Shown here: positions 48,744 through 58,728 of the stretch, in pieces
Layout: the number at the start of each line of letters is the position of its first letter
How positions within the stretch are numbered: the first letter of the stretch is position 1
Source of the DNA: Plectosphaerella cucumerina
Lineage: Eukaryota > Ascomycota > Sordariomycetes > Glomerellales > Plectosphaerellaceae
Direction: 5' to 3'
Assembly: GCA_020746995.1 (NCBI GenBank)
Contig: JAGPXD010000002.1
Span: 3,968,001 to 4,032,000, forward strand
Length of the DNA stretch: 64,000 bases
Translations under genes and position numbers: made by a program
Notes under the pieces: generated by a model
The model's input: the letters and a program-made list of their open reading frames with translations, nothing else
Told to the model about the DNA's origin: nothing
Databases searched by the model: none

Positions 48744-50075
48744 GGGATGGGTGTGATGGGAAACGGAGCTAGATGCATGTAATCAAGAGTTATGACCATA
48801 AACAAACGAGTTAAACATTGGACCTTGGACTAACACAGGTGTGCTTGTGCTTTTGAGTGATTGGGCTGAATGTATTGTTGGGTGCAGGTGGGCAGAGTCA
48901 ATTTCTGCCAGGGCCCTGTTCCGGTGGTATTCAAGCATGGCTGTCACGGGACTCACGGCCTGCATGCTAAGACGCACTTGTTCAAGTCAAAGGTAAAGAT
49001 TTCTGCCGAAACGTCACCAAGATGTCAGCTTGCGCGCAATTACGGCTAGACGCTGGCATATCTGCCATCTCCCCATCTTCGAGCAGCCGTACCTTGACTC
49101 ACCGCTGCACTCTTCTAGGCAGGCTTGCTGCTCCATCGATCAAGGCTTCAACCCGCCACCGGACAGATTCTTCAACCACGAACGCCAGCGGCATCTGACA
49201 TGACAGTGGGAAAACGCCCCATGATCTCCCGGAAAAGGAGGTTCACCTGGCTTTGAGGAAACCTCTGTTCTGAGGTGGCAGAAAATGTCAAAGTTGCCAC
49301 CACCCAGTCTGTGATGAGCGCCATGTCTTCCACGAGGAAAGTTTCTCGTGAGGCGGCTGTAGAGAAGTCCGAAATGGGTGGTGTAGAAGATGAGGGATGG
49401 AGCGCCATGTCTGTCACGATGAATTTTCTATCCAGGCAGCTGTTGAGAAGCTGAAAGAAATGATCCAGCAGGTCATGGAGTTCACTGCCGTTTTACTCAT
49501 TGGTAGACAGCGGTGATACAGCGGTGACCACAACCGGCCTCTTGCGTTTCGTGATTCCCAAGACAGGCTCAATTGGTTTCCAATTTCTCACTGGTGCTAA
49601 GGTCTCTCTCCAGAACAATTCTGAATCATTCTCATGTTGAAGGAGAAGAATTTTGACTGCCAGAGCTTGCGTGCCTCGAAGGTGGTCAATGTGGTGAAGA
49701 TTGAGGCACCCAATGCCACATGCGCCCCCGAGCCAGAGGTGGCTTGCTGCCGCCTCAAAAACTCACTCTTGAGGCTTTCGTGGATTCAAAAAGGCTGCGT
49801 CTTAATGTCCATAGTTGATCTCTTTACCTGGACTCTCGTCGCCCGGTCGCCTATAAAAAGCTTTGCCCCCCCGGCCTGCTTGCTGTTCCCAGCTTTCCAC
49901 CATCATCCTCCACCAGCTTCACTGCCAACTTCGAGCAACTTGAAACTCTTCAGCTCTATATAAGTCTGATCACTCAATCACTCTCGTTATCAATCAATAA
50001 TTCTACACGAAAGTACTCTCGCTCTACCTCCCCTACATCAACCTATCAACCAGATCACCACACCACGCCGACACA
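48744..50075. other. Intergenic with promoter of the next gene
   Basis: About 1.3 kb. It holds two imperfect 20-bp direct copies of GAGCGCCATGTCT-N2-CACGA near 49317 and 49399 and the TATA elements listed separately. A short minus-strand open frame (49172-49417) spans both copies but has no family features. Confidence 0.45.
49852..49963 (+). promoter_or_regulatory. Two TATA-box candidates upstream of the 50076 gene
   Basis: TATAAAAAG at 49852-49860 and TATATAA at 49957-49963, followed by a C/A- and C/T-rich leader up to the start codon at 50076. TATAAAAAG is the best core-promoter match in the window. Confidence 0.55.
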
Positions 50076-50969
50076 ATGGCTCCTTTCATTCTGGACGACC
50101 CCAACATGGAGGGTTCTTTCGGGGATGACACCAACTCGCCTTGGCACGCCTCGCGCCCCGATCCTCCTTCGCAGAGCTTCCCAATCTATGAAGACCCCCC
50201 CGTCGACATCTTGGCCCCATGGGATGTAAGCCACCCAGGAGAGCAACAGGTTATCCAACATTGCGAAAGCATCACGAACACCGACCCCGAAGAGCTGAGA
50301 GCTTGGGAGCGACGAAGGCAGTCGTCCGCAGTTCATGAGATTCGGGAGCCACGCAGGATCAGCTTTTCTCCCGTTTGGTCGTCCGAAGGCATCTCCCCAA
50401 TCATTGCCCCATCGGAGCCACGATTGCTCAGCATCCAGGAGAGGGCAAACAAGGACTTGGCGCAGGGTCATCTGCTGGCAAAAGAAACAATCGAGGGTAA
50501 TAGAACCCTTGAGGATGTTGTCATCTCCTCGTGGATGAAAATCAAGCACGCGAAGGTGCTGACTTCCGAGTCCGCCCGCCACATCAAGGTCCTCCGCGCG
50601 TGGATTGAGGTGCGAGCCGTTCAACTCAAATACGGCGATCTGTGTAGAGGATGGAGGAGCCCCAGCGTCGGCCGCTGCACTCTTCCTCGCGAGCCCCATC
50701 CTGCCAGGGTGGCTGAGATCTTCGAGCAAGCAATGCTGTCCTCCTCGCGCAGATTCATCTACCAAGTTGAACGCGAGTTGTCTGTCGTGGCCGGACATTA
50801 TTCCCAAGGGGTAGATTCGCCCTACCCCTGGGACGAGAGGGATCTGGACTCGGATTCTTCATCTGATATCGACAGAATGTTGGACGAGGTCCTCAGAATA
50901 ACGCCAAGAGAGCCTCTAGCAGACTTGACCAACATCATACAAAACTGGGGGAATGCAGGAGCACATTGA
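50076..50969 (+). CDS. Protein of unknown function, 297 residues
   Basis: Single open frame starting MAPFILDDPN in good context (GACACAATGG), behind a TATA box and a C/T-rich leader. The first ~75 residues are acidic and Pro-rich and probably disordered. Residues ~115-255 are predicted-helical, mixed-charge sequence with RQSSAVHEIREPRRI, SIQERANKDLAQGHLLAKE and KHAKVLTSESARHIKVLRAWIEVRAVQLKYGD. The end is acidic (DLDSDSSSDIDRMLDEVLRI). There is no signal peptide or membrane segment, and I do not recognise the family. A 66-nt in-frame GT-AG stretch beginning at about 50641 could be an unspliced intron, which would shorten the protein by 22 residues. Confidence 0.65.
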   Translation: MAPFILDDPNMEGSFGDDTNSPWHASRPDPPSQSFPIYEDPPVDILAPWDVSHPGEQQVIQHCESITNTDPEELRAWERRRQSSAVHEIREPRRISFSPVWSSEGISPIIAPSEPRLLSIQERANKDLAQGHLLAKETIEGNRTLEDVVISSWMKIKHAKVLTSESARHIKVLRAWIEVRAVQLKYGDLCRGWRSPSVGRCTLPREPHPARVAEIFEQAMLSSSRRFIYQVERELSVVAGHYSQGVDSPYPWDERDLDSDSSSDIDRMLDEVLRITPREPLADLTNIIQNWGNAGAH

Positions 50970-51254
50970 CCACCAGACATGACAGGCCCGACGGCCCGAG
51001 TGGTTGCTTTCAACGCCTCCCCATTTACCAACAACAGCGCAGCAACATTATTCAAACCTCACTACTAAGAAAATGGAGATAAATTGGAAAACAACAGACA
51101 GATCAATGTAACCTTGATTCTCAATTTGATGATGGCACCGTGATGAGTGTGATGGAGTTGGAGACCAATTGCTTCCAGCTTCATGGCACAGTGCGAGGCC
51201 TATCTCTGCCCCCTGAATCCGACGTGTAGCGTTGGCCCCGACAAAAACCCTTCC

Positions 51255-52885
51255 TCACACCTTGGTGGTGTCCTCTCCAGCATCATTGACGTGAGTCGCG
51301 ACACCCTCCTTCTCAATCTTCTCCGTGATCTCGCCCTCCTCGGGAACAGCCGCGTCGGACTTGTCGAAGATGCGCGCAATCTCCTCGAGGCTGTGGCCAC
51401 GCGTCTCAGGGAAGACGAAGTAAATGAAGACGGTTCCGGACACAAGGATGACCAGGTACACCAGGTAGTACTTCCAAGCGATGGCGTCGAATGCGATAGG
51501 GTTGATGAAGATGTTGAAGAAGAGGGCGATGGCAGCGGTGATCCACAGAGTCGACAGGCCGTAGGACCGGAGGGTGTAAGGCCAGATCTCAACGGGGTAC
51601 GACACCATCAGAGGAGTGAAAGCCAAAGAGAAGAAGCCGTACATGATGAAGAGGAAGGGAACGACAGCTGTTCCGACAGCAGCAGAGCCTGTCCGGGCAA
51701 AAGTGGCAGAGAGCGCGGTGATGAGAACGTAGCACACCATCATTCCCCCAGCAGCCGTGAGGAACAGGGGACGACGGCCAACGCGGTCGACGTTGAAGGC
51801 ACCGATGAGAGCCCACACCAGGTTGAAGATCTGCAGGAAGCCGTTGATGAGGGTCTGCTGGGTGACGGTCGTGATTCCGATTGTGTTGAGAACAGGAGGT
51901 AGGTAATAACCTGCGACGTTTTGGCCGGCCCATTGACTAAAGATACCGAGGAATACAGTGATCAGTGTCCGCTTGCGGTTAGCAGATGTGGCAACCATGT
52001 CGCGGTAGGAGCCCTGCTTGGCTGCCTCGCGCTCCATCCTGATTGTCTGGGTCATCTCGGCGAGCTCAAAGGCTGGCAGTGGAGACGATTCGTCGCCCTC
52101 GGCGTGGTATTTGACCAGGAACGCACGGGCTTCGTGGTGCCTTTCCTTAGAGCACAGGAATCGAGGGGATTCGGGGATCATCAGGAGGCCGGGAAGTGTC
52201 AAGGCCGGGAGGAGGATCTGCAAGAGGGATGGGACCCTCCAGGACCACGAGTTCTCGTAGTTGCGTGTTCCATACGTAGACCAGGCGGCGAGGAATGAGC
52301 CTGTCAGACAAGCACCGTCAGCTGATGTCAAGCAAACAAGAAAATCGCCAAGAGGGAAGACTTACCGACATACCAGCCGCAGAGATACAGGCTGGTGAGC
52401 ACGCCACGATGCGTGGGATAGGCCGTCTCAGTCATCAGCAGCGGGACGCCGCCTCCAAAGAAGGCAGCAGAAATGCCGACGAGAACCCGGGCAGCGATGA
52501 ACATGTTCGTGTTCGTGGCACCCGTCTGAAGACCAGTGCCGGCGCAGAGGAAGATGTATCCCGCGAGGATGGTCGGCTTGCGGCCATACCTGTTCGCTGA
52601 CCAGGCAACAACTGGGTAAAAGGCCATGGATCCGATGTTCTGCGCTCCGCTGATGAAGCCCAGCCATGCACCCTTGGGTTCGCCGACAAAGGACATCCAG
52701 CGGGGCAGGGCGAGGAGGCCGTTCATCATGGATCCTTCGTAGCCATTTCCGGATGAGAGGAGGAATAAGCTGCCGAGGCAGAAGTTGAGGAAAATGAGGT
52801 TGGGCTTCTTCCACCAGTGCTTGTCGTTCTTGGGGAGGACCGCAGCGAGCTCTACGCCCACGGACTTGGAGTTGCTTGAGGCCAT
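51255..52885 (-). CDS. MFS sugar porter (lactose permease-like), member of the motif-linked cassette
   Basis: Two exons (52885-52366, 52300-51255) give 521 residues. Signatures are GNGYEGSMMNGL in helix 1, ANRYGRKPTIL, PTHRGVLTSLY, IPESPRFLCSKERH, DRVGRRPLFL and PETRGHSLEEIARIFD. The 12-helix sugar-porter pattern with NGYEGSMMNG and WAGQNVAGYYLP resembles fungal lactose-permease-like carriers. The substrate is unknown. Its promoter is shared with the UPF0303 gene and carries two CGGGGA-N4-CGGA motifs (53344 and 53509), linking it to the regulator at 54688 and the dehydrogenase at 56889. Confidence 0.93.
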
Positions 52886-53343
52886 GGTGCAAGGATTTAT
52901 AGTTTGTAGGTGAAAGATGTGTGGCTTGGAGCAGGTTCAGCTGGTTGTCGAGGTAGGGATATCTCGTGTTTTTATGGCCGTCAGCGATGTGCCATATCAC
53001 TCACTGTATGGCAGGGAGGGGTCGAAGGCTTGGCCTCTTGGGGCTTGGAGGCTGAAAGTTGCAACCTCAGTACATCATGGATGGTTCGAAGTTGCGCGAC
53101 TGCCGTCACGAGGTCCGAGTTCCAGGCGAGAACCGTAACCCCGGCACCCCACGGGGCCTGGGGTAAAGCTACGTGAGCGGAAACCTGAGAAACTCCGCAA
53201 GCTCCCCATGGCACCGGTGCAGGCGTCTCACATTGGATGGCTTCAACGAATGGGGCGATCCTTCCCCAGACGATCGAGGAAACTTGGGAACTTGGATCAA
53301 AGCCGGGACCGTCCATCTGTAGCGGCTTGCAAGATCAGGCAAG

Positions 53344-53357
53344 TCCGGCACTCCCCG
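53344..53357 (-). promoter_or_regulatory. CGGGGA-N4-CGGA motif, copy 1
   Basis: Plus-strand text TCCG-GCAC-TCCCCG; on the minus strand CGGGGA-GTGC-CGGA, a CGG-N7-CGG direct repeat. It lies in the MFS/UPF0303 divergent promoter. Confidence 0.6.
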
Positions 53358-53508
53358 GCCGCCCTCCGACGCTGTGCGAAGTCCGATCCATCATGGGACT
53401 GACTCGTTTCGGCGATGTCTTCGGATTCGGTTCTACAACTAGAGCCGCGGCAAGCCACCCTTCTGTTTCTCCGAGAAGAGGGGGGCATTTCTCCAGGTGG
53501 CTATCATG

Positions 53509-53522
53509 TCCGAAACTCCCCG
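53509..53522 (-). promoter_or_regulatory. CGGGGA-N4-CGGA motif, copy 2
   Basis: Plus-strand text TCCG-AAAC-TCCCCG. It is identical over 15 bp (including the next G) to the copy at 54606. It lies 263 bp upstream of the UPF0303 start. Confidence 0.65.
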
Positions 53523-53784
53523 GCGGAGTGGACTACAGCGAGATGGAGCACTTGTCGACGGGAAAGATGGCGATGGCTCACTCCATCAGCCATGCGAATC
53601 ACGCCAATATCTAGAATGTCCGATTTGTCAGGCGATAGAGCCTTGCTGCTCGTATAATTGCAGTACTTAACTCAAGGCAAATGCCCGAATGATGGTGACT
53701 TTCGAACCATCATCAATCTTCAATAGCAACCTCCTCCCAGCTCACCACACACCACATCCCCCGCCCGCCAACCCCACAATCACA

Positions 53785-54352
53785 ATGGCTCCCCTCGGTA
53801 CCCCTCCGTCAGAGGTGAGCTCCCCTTCACTAGCAACGGCTGAGCCTAGAATCTCGACTGACGCATGAGAAGTTCGCCGACATTGTCGCGCAAGAAAAGA
53901 GCCTCACTCTGCCTCATTTCACGGCCGAGGATGCCTTCGAGATCGGCGTGCTGATCCGCAACCGGCTGCGTGAGGTCACGGAACAGGCGGCTGTCATCAA
54001 CATCACCCTGGCAAACAACAAGCAGCTGCTCTTCCACGCCGCGTCACGGCCCGGCACCGTCCCTGAGAACGACAACTGGGTGGCGCGCAAGAGGAACTTT
54101 GTTCTGCGCTTCGGATGGAGCACCTGGGCGGGCCACAACCTCTTCGGAAAGGGCGACGAGGTGGCCTTCAAGGCGAGGTTCCAGCTGGGCGAGACCGCTG
54201 GCGATTACGCCATCCATGGCGGCGGCTTCCCTATCCGCGTCAAGGGTGTCGAGGGCCCCATTGCGGCGATTGTCGTTAGCGGCCTTGCGCAGGAGGAGGA
54301 TCACCAGGTTATTGTTGAGAGTCTCCAGGAGTATCTGAACAAGCTGCAGTAG
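53785..54352 (+). CDS. UPF0303 / GlcG-HbpS-like protein (PF03928 family)
   Basis: Two exons (53785-53814, then 53873-54352 or 53870-54352) give 169 or 170 residues. The first exon is only ten codons (MAPLGTPPSE). The core has AFEIGVLIRNRL, INITLANNKQLLFHAA, PENDNWVARKRN and YAIHGGGFPIRVKGVEGPIAAIVVSGL, the standard GlcG/HbpS-like fold markers of fungal UPF0303 proteins (yeast Ybr137w is a member). Bacterial relatives lie in glycolate-utilisation operons (GlcG) or bind haem (HbpS); the fungal biochemical role is not settled. The acceptor is GAGAAG, so two AGs three bases apart compete. It lies between transporter and regulator genes with the shared motif. Confidence 0.88.
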
Positions 54353-54687
54353 ACGGCGAAAGGGTCATGAGAATAGATGAGCAATGCATCAGCGAACATT
54401 TCATCGCCTGCCTTCGTCATCTGTCGTGATAACTCCGACTGGGTCTGGATGTCTCCTCGATCCAGTGATCATGTTCAGGGGCTTGTTCAGGGACCATCAT
54501 GATCGCCTGTTGAGGAAAGGTCAGGCCGCTGTCGGCCCTGACTCGGAGCTCAGCCTAGTGCTGATCCGGGTCCCACTTCAGACGGATGGCACTTCAAGTT
54601 AAGACTCCGAAACTCCCCGGGCGCCTGTGATGCTTCTGTCCCTCTCCACCTCAACCTCAAACCACTACCTGCCACCCGATCACGACC
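54353..54687. other. Promoter of the Zn2Cys6 regulator gene
   Basis: 335 bp between the UPF0303 stop and the regulator start, same strand, containing one exact copy of the shared motif at 54606. Confidence 0.6.
54606..54619 (-). promoter_or_regulatory. CGGGGA-N4-CGGA motif, copy 3 (regulator promoter)
   Basis: Plus-strand text TCCG-AAAC-TCCCCG, ending 69 bp upstream of the regulator's ATG. The position suggests autoregulation. Confidence 0.65.
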
Positions 54688-56859
54688 ATGTCATCTGCGA
54701 ATGGGGGATCATCCGGCACTCAGCCGCGGTCATCCATGACCCCTGACCAGCGGCATGCCCAGAAAACGAGGTTCCGCACCATGGCATTTCCCCGCAAACG
54801 CGCCGTCACTGCTTGCGAGACCTGCAGGGCAAGGAAGACCAAATGCGACAACGTCCGCCCACAATGCTCGAAGTGTGTTGCCGGAGGTCTAGACTGCTCA
54901 TACGACCCCCGCCTGGACCATTCTTCGTAGGCTTCGACCACTTGTACCCTTGGAGGATTCGTCTGACCTGCCCATTACCCAGTTTTGATCCCGCGAGCTT
55001 GCTGATCCTTGAAAAGTTGAACGAGGTTTCCCAGAAGATTGATAGCATCAGGTCCCCTGCAGGCGTGTCGCGGCCCCCGCAGGCTCAACCACCCCCAGCG
55101 GAGATATCGCCCGGCAACGCGACGTCTCGCACCCCCCCTGCCGCTCGTCTGGACTCCATAGACACTGTCGACTGTCTGGAGGTTCTGGCGCCCTTCGCAT
55201 CTCTCGATTATGTCCTGACTTGGCCCATCTTCGGCGGCCGGTGGCCTCAAGATCTCTTCTCAAGGGAGGTGTACAACAGGAGTTTCGGCTCCGGTCGGTC
55301 TTCGTCCGATGATTCCTCCATCCCTACAAGGGGCCACCAGAGACAGGGCATCAGCGAAGAGGATGTCCCGGACCTCATTGATCGTTATCTCCATTTCGTT
55401 TATCCGAAGAACCCCATCTTCTACACGCGCGAGATTCGAGAGCAGGCCAGGAGGATTGCAGAGGATGGGTTCGACTGGGATGCAACGTCCTGTCTTATTG
55501 TGAGTACCTCCAGCTACAACCTCGATCCCCATTCCCAAGCTCATCGCCTAGCAGCTTGTCGCCTGTGCCCTTGGAGCCATCTCGTGCCGGTTCGACCCCA
55601 CCCCGGAGGCTGGTCAACTCGGTGGCCGAAACTCAGTTGACGAGACATCTCCCCGTCGCCAAATGGCCGAAGCATACTTTCTGGCAGCACGCAAGAGAAT
55701 GGGTTTGCTCGAGCCCAGCTTGATCGCGAGTCAGTGCCACATGCTCTCCGGCATCTACCTGATGTACACCTTTCGCCAGATCCAGGGATGGGCTGCCCTG
55801 AACCAGGCAGGCTCTACGTTGTCAATGTATCTGAAGGGCAAGGCAGCCCTAGAAGGTCAAGTCGGCGGCGGCCACGGACTACCAGAGTCAGCAGACAAGC
55901 GCCTCGAGCAGCGGATCTACTGGACGGTGCTCAAGTCTGAGTGTGAGCTGAGAACGGAGCTTGACGTTGCCCAGTCCGACTTGTGCAAGATTGGATATCC
56001 TTATCCCTTTCCTTCGCCGCCGAGCCCAAGAAGCCCGTCACAAACACCTCAGATGCCGGTTCACACGCCAACACCACCATACACCACTGGCGCTTCGTCA
56101 CAGACCCTGGCATCAACACCTTCGCAGTCGTATCAGGGAATTGAGGAGCAATCGTGGTTCTACTACCTCAGTGAGATTGCCTTGCGGCGGATCGAGAATC
56201 GCGTGCTCAACACCTTTTACAAAGAGGACCATTACTCTTGGACAAGAACGAACATCGACGATATGATTACTGCAGCGACCAATGTTGAAGAACAGCTGGA
56301 ACTTTGGTATTATTGCCGTTTGCCCTCACCTCTCACAGGTATAACACTGACGACTGCTTTCCCCAGGTACTCATCTCTGCCAGACGCGATACGATATGAC
56401 AATCTCGCTGCCGACCAGGAGTTCGACGAGCTGCGGCTTGTCACGCAGGGCCGCGAACAGGGCATAAGAGATCTTCTCTACCGCCCTTTTCTGTATCACG
56501 CAGTCCACTCGACCCACTCCTACGGCGAAGCAACGACCAACTCTCTACAACTGCTACTCCACAAGGCGCTCGAGGCTTGCATGTGGTTCAACAGCGGCGT
56601 CGCCATGACACACCGTCACCACGGCACCTGGTACGGGCTGAGAGGGTGCACTACGTCTGGATTGATGCTCTTGGCCGCGCAGATGAAAGGCTTCATCTCC
56701 TGGACGGCACCATCTGGTGACGGCGAGACACTTCAGAACACAAAGTACGGCATGGCCATGCACAATGCCCTTGAGCGCCTGCGGTACTGGGAAGCAGAAA
56801 GTCCGGACATGGTGACAGCGCGGAAGCTCATGGAGGAGCTGATCTCGAGCTCAACTTAG
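54688..56859 (+). CDS. Zn(II)2Cys6 transcription factor with fungal-specific TF domain
   Basis: Four exons (54688-54926, 54983-55499, 55555-56306, 56367-56859) give 666 residues. The zinc cluster is perfect C-X2-C-X6-C-X6-C-X2-C-X6-C at Cys43-Cys70, followed at the first junction by DPASLLILEKLNEVSQKIDSI, a short coiled-coil linker. The middle part matches the fungal_trans domain (YLHFVYPKNPIFY, LGAISCRF, AEAYFLAARKRMG). The last intron (60 nt) contains no stop and is easily missed. Removing it turns a 20-residue insertion into LELWYSSLPDAIRY, the usual form in this family. Probably the pathway regulator of the flanking transporter, UPF0303 and dehydrogenase genes, given the shared CGG direct-repeat motif. 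Convergent with the dehydrogenase, 29 bp between stops. Confidence 0.9.
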
Positions 56860-56888
56860 CCGATGCTCAATTGAATAGGAGAGGCTAC

Positions 56889-58061
56889 CTATTCCCGATC
56901 CTGCGGGTAGACCAGGCCAGCCTCCCGCCTGATATCATCCATGAGCTTCATGATCCGAATGCTCTCATCAACCGGGATGATGGCATTCTCCTTCCGGCCG
57001 TTGGCAATGTCGTCCGCGACGGCATCAGCCTCCCAGATAAAGCCAGCGATTCCGTTGGGCCTCTCGACATTGAAGACGCGAGGGACCCTAGTCTCCTTCT
57101 CGCCAAAGGCAGGTGCCGGGCCTTCCAAGACGCGGTAGCCGCCCGGGAAACTGGCGCCCGGTCCGAAAATGATGATGGTGCCATTCGTGCCCTCGATGCG
57201 GGCAAAGTCCTGCTCGGCTCTGAAGCGGAACGTCGACGAGGTGATGGCTGTTTTGTAACCCCCCGTAGCGGAGGCGTAGTCGAGGATGACAACGTTGGCC
57301 TCGTCGATGCCGTTAACAATGTCCAGCGAAGAAGTCACCTTCTTGGGCTGCGGGTGGTCCTTGCCGACCTTCCACTCGCCAAGGATGATCGAGGCGTACG
57401 TCAGCGTGTAAAGGCCGATATCGAGCAGGGCGCCGGCACCGAGGGCCGGGTCCTTGAGGCGGGACTCTGCTGGGAGGGTGTCGAGGGGCATCTTGTTGCC
57501 AAAGTCGATGACGAAGCGCTGCACGTCTCCGATGGACTTCTTGACGAGGAGTTCCTCCTTCAGACCATCGAACAGGGGGCAGAACCTCGTCCACACGGCT
57601 ACAGACTGTCAGCGTCAAGAATCACACCCATGTCCCGGAGCACCTAACACACCTTCCATGATGTACACGCCCTTGGCCTTCGCGGCATCAGCCACCTCTT
57701 GCGCCTCCTTGGCGTTGATTGTGAACGGCTTCTCGCAGAGGACGTGCTTCCCGGCCGCAATGGCGTCCAGGCAGTTGAGCTTGTGGAGCGAGTGTGGCGT
57801 GCCGACATAGACGATGTCAACGTTCGGGTCGTTGTATACGCCGTGGTAGTCGGCATAGACCTTGGGCCGTGGCTGGTCCGGCGCCTTCGTCCAGACCTTT
57901 TCGACAAAGGCGTTGCCCTTCTCGATTGATGAGGATCCCAGGGCGACGATGGTGTGCTTGGCATTGGTGTCGGACCTGGGCGCCAGCAGGTCCTGGGTGA
58001 ACATTGTGCTGATCCAGCCGGTGCCCAGGACACCCCATCGCAGCTCGTTTGTGGTCGTCAT
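56889..58061 (-). CDS. Gfo/Idh/MocA dehydrogenase (D-xylose 1-dehydrogenase / dihydrodiol dehydrogenase-like)
   Basis: Two exons (58061-57653, 57598-56889) give 372 residues. The N-terminal Rossmann motif is RWGVLGTGWIS, then VDIVYVGTPHSLHKLN and HVLCEKPFTIN with the catalytic-site Lys of the EKP motif. The junction gives YIMEAVWTRFCP, a conserved segment of the dihydrodiol/NADP-xylose dehydrogenase subgroup, and GAGALLDIGLYTL follows. Such enzymes oxidise aldoses at C1 to lactones or trans-dihydrodiols to catechols with NADP. The neighbouring sugar transporter favours an aldose. ATG 58061 (MTTTNELRWG) is preferred to 58085 because of its AACATGA context. Two motif copies lie within 360 bp upstream. 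Confidence 0.92.
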
Positions 58062-58348
58062 GTTTGCTGGGTTTCGGGCAGTCAATGTATTCGGGTGGGA
58101 TTGAGGCGGGGGCGGGGATCGGGGTCAAGGTTTTGGAGGGGCAGTTTTCGTGAGGATTGGAGATGAGAGACTGCGACCTGGCAGAGCGAACGGCACGATC
58201 TTTCTAATATACTGCATCACAGCCACGTTCACCAACCTAACAAGCATCCGATTTCTAATGCAGTGTCTCCGCCAGCTGCGTCATTTTGAAAATACGGGCA
58301 TGGCTTGACTGGGCAACGCGAGAGCTCCAAGCGATCTGGCGGATCTCG

Positions 58349-58362
58349 CGGGGAAGCTCGGG
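58349..58362 (+). promoter_or_regulatory. Near copy of the motif, CGGGGA-N4-CGGG
   Basis: CGGGGA-AGCT-CGGG on the plus strand: one mismatch at the last base, CGG-N7-CGG preserved. 288 bp upstream of the dehydrogenase ATG, orientation opposite to the other copies. Confidence 0.5.
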
Positions 58363-58403
58363 GTTCTGGCGAGGAACTTTAGCGCTAATCCGAACACAGA
58401 AAG

Positions 58404-58417
58404 TCCGGTATTCCCCG
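58404..58417 (-). promoter_or_regulatory. CGGGGA-N4-CGGA motif, copy 4
   Basis: Plus-strand text TCCG-GTAT-TCCCCG. About 345 bp upstream of the dehydrogenase ATG. Confidence 0.6.
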
Positions 58418-58578
58418 TCGTCAATGTGCCAGTGCGGGGCCGACTGCGTCTCCCTCCTCATCCTCTGATACAGCATCGACTCCGAGAACTGACTACCCAG
58501 GGACGCAATGTGGCATTGAACATCATGTCAACTGATGAGATGGAAGAAAGCTAGCATCCTCTCTCCCAGCGATTCCTT

Positions 58579-58728
58579 CTAGACCAGATGAAACACCGCC
58601 TCCGCAGGCTTCGTCTCCAGAAACTCTCCACGCATAATCCCATCAACATGCACGTCCCCCTTAAACCAGAACCTCTCCCCTTCAGGCCCCGAGCTCAGTC
58701 TCTTGAGGACAATGGGAGATTCGACACC
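58579..58728 (-). other. Conserved HET C-terminal tail beyond an in-frame TGA
   Basis: Directly after the TGA at 58729-58731 the same frame continues for 49 codons to a TAG at 58579. It reads like the normal end of HET-family proteins: a beta-strand GVESPIVLKRL, then GDVHVDGIMRGEFLE, the counterpart of the usual G-x-x-Y-V-H-G-I-M-x-G-E element. No intron of normal size removes the TGA. Confidence 0.7.

Larger units (their letters stand above)
52886..53784. promoter_or_regulatory. Divergent promoter, MFS transporter / UPF0303 gene
   Basis: 899 bp between two divergent starts, containing two exact copies of the 14-bp motif described separately. A CA-rich leader precedes the UPF0303 start. Confidence 0.6.
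58062..58578. promoter_or_regulatory. Promoter of the Gfo/Idh/MocA gene
   Basis: 517 bp between this minus-strand gene and the 3' end of the HET gene, also minus. It contains two copies of the shared motif, one exact and one with a single mismatch. Confidence 0.55.

Noticed and set aside
49172..49417. 81-codon minus-strand frame containing the duplicated 20-mer
   Set aside because: No start context, intron or family feature; recorded only as intergenic sequence.
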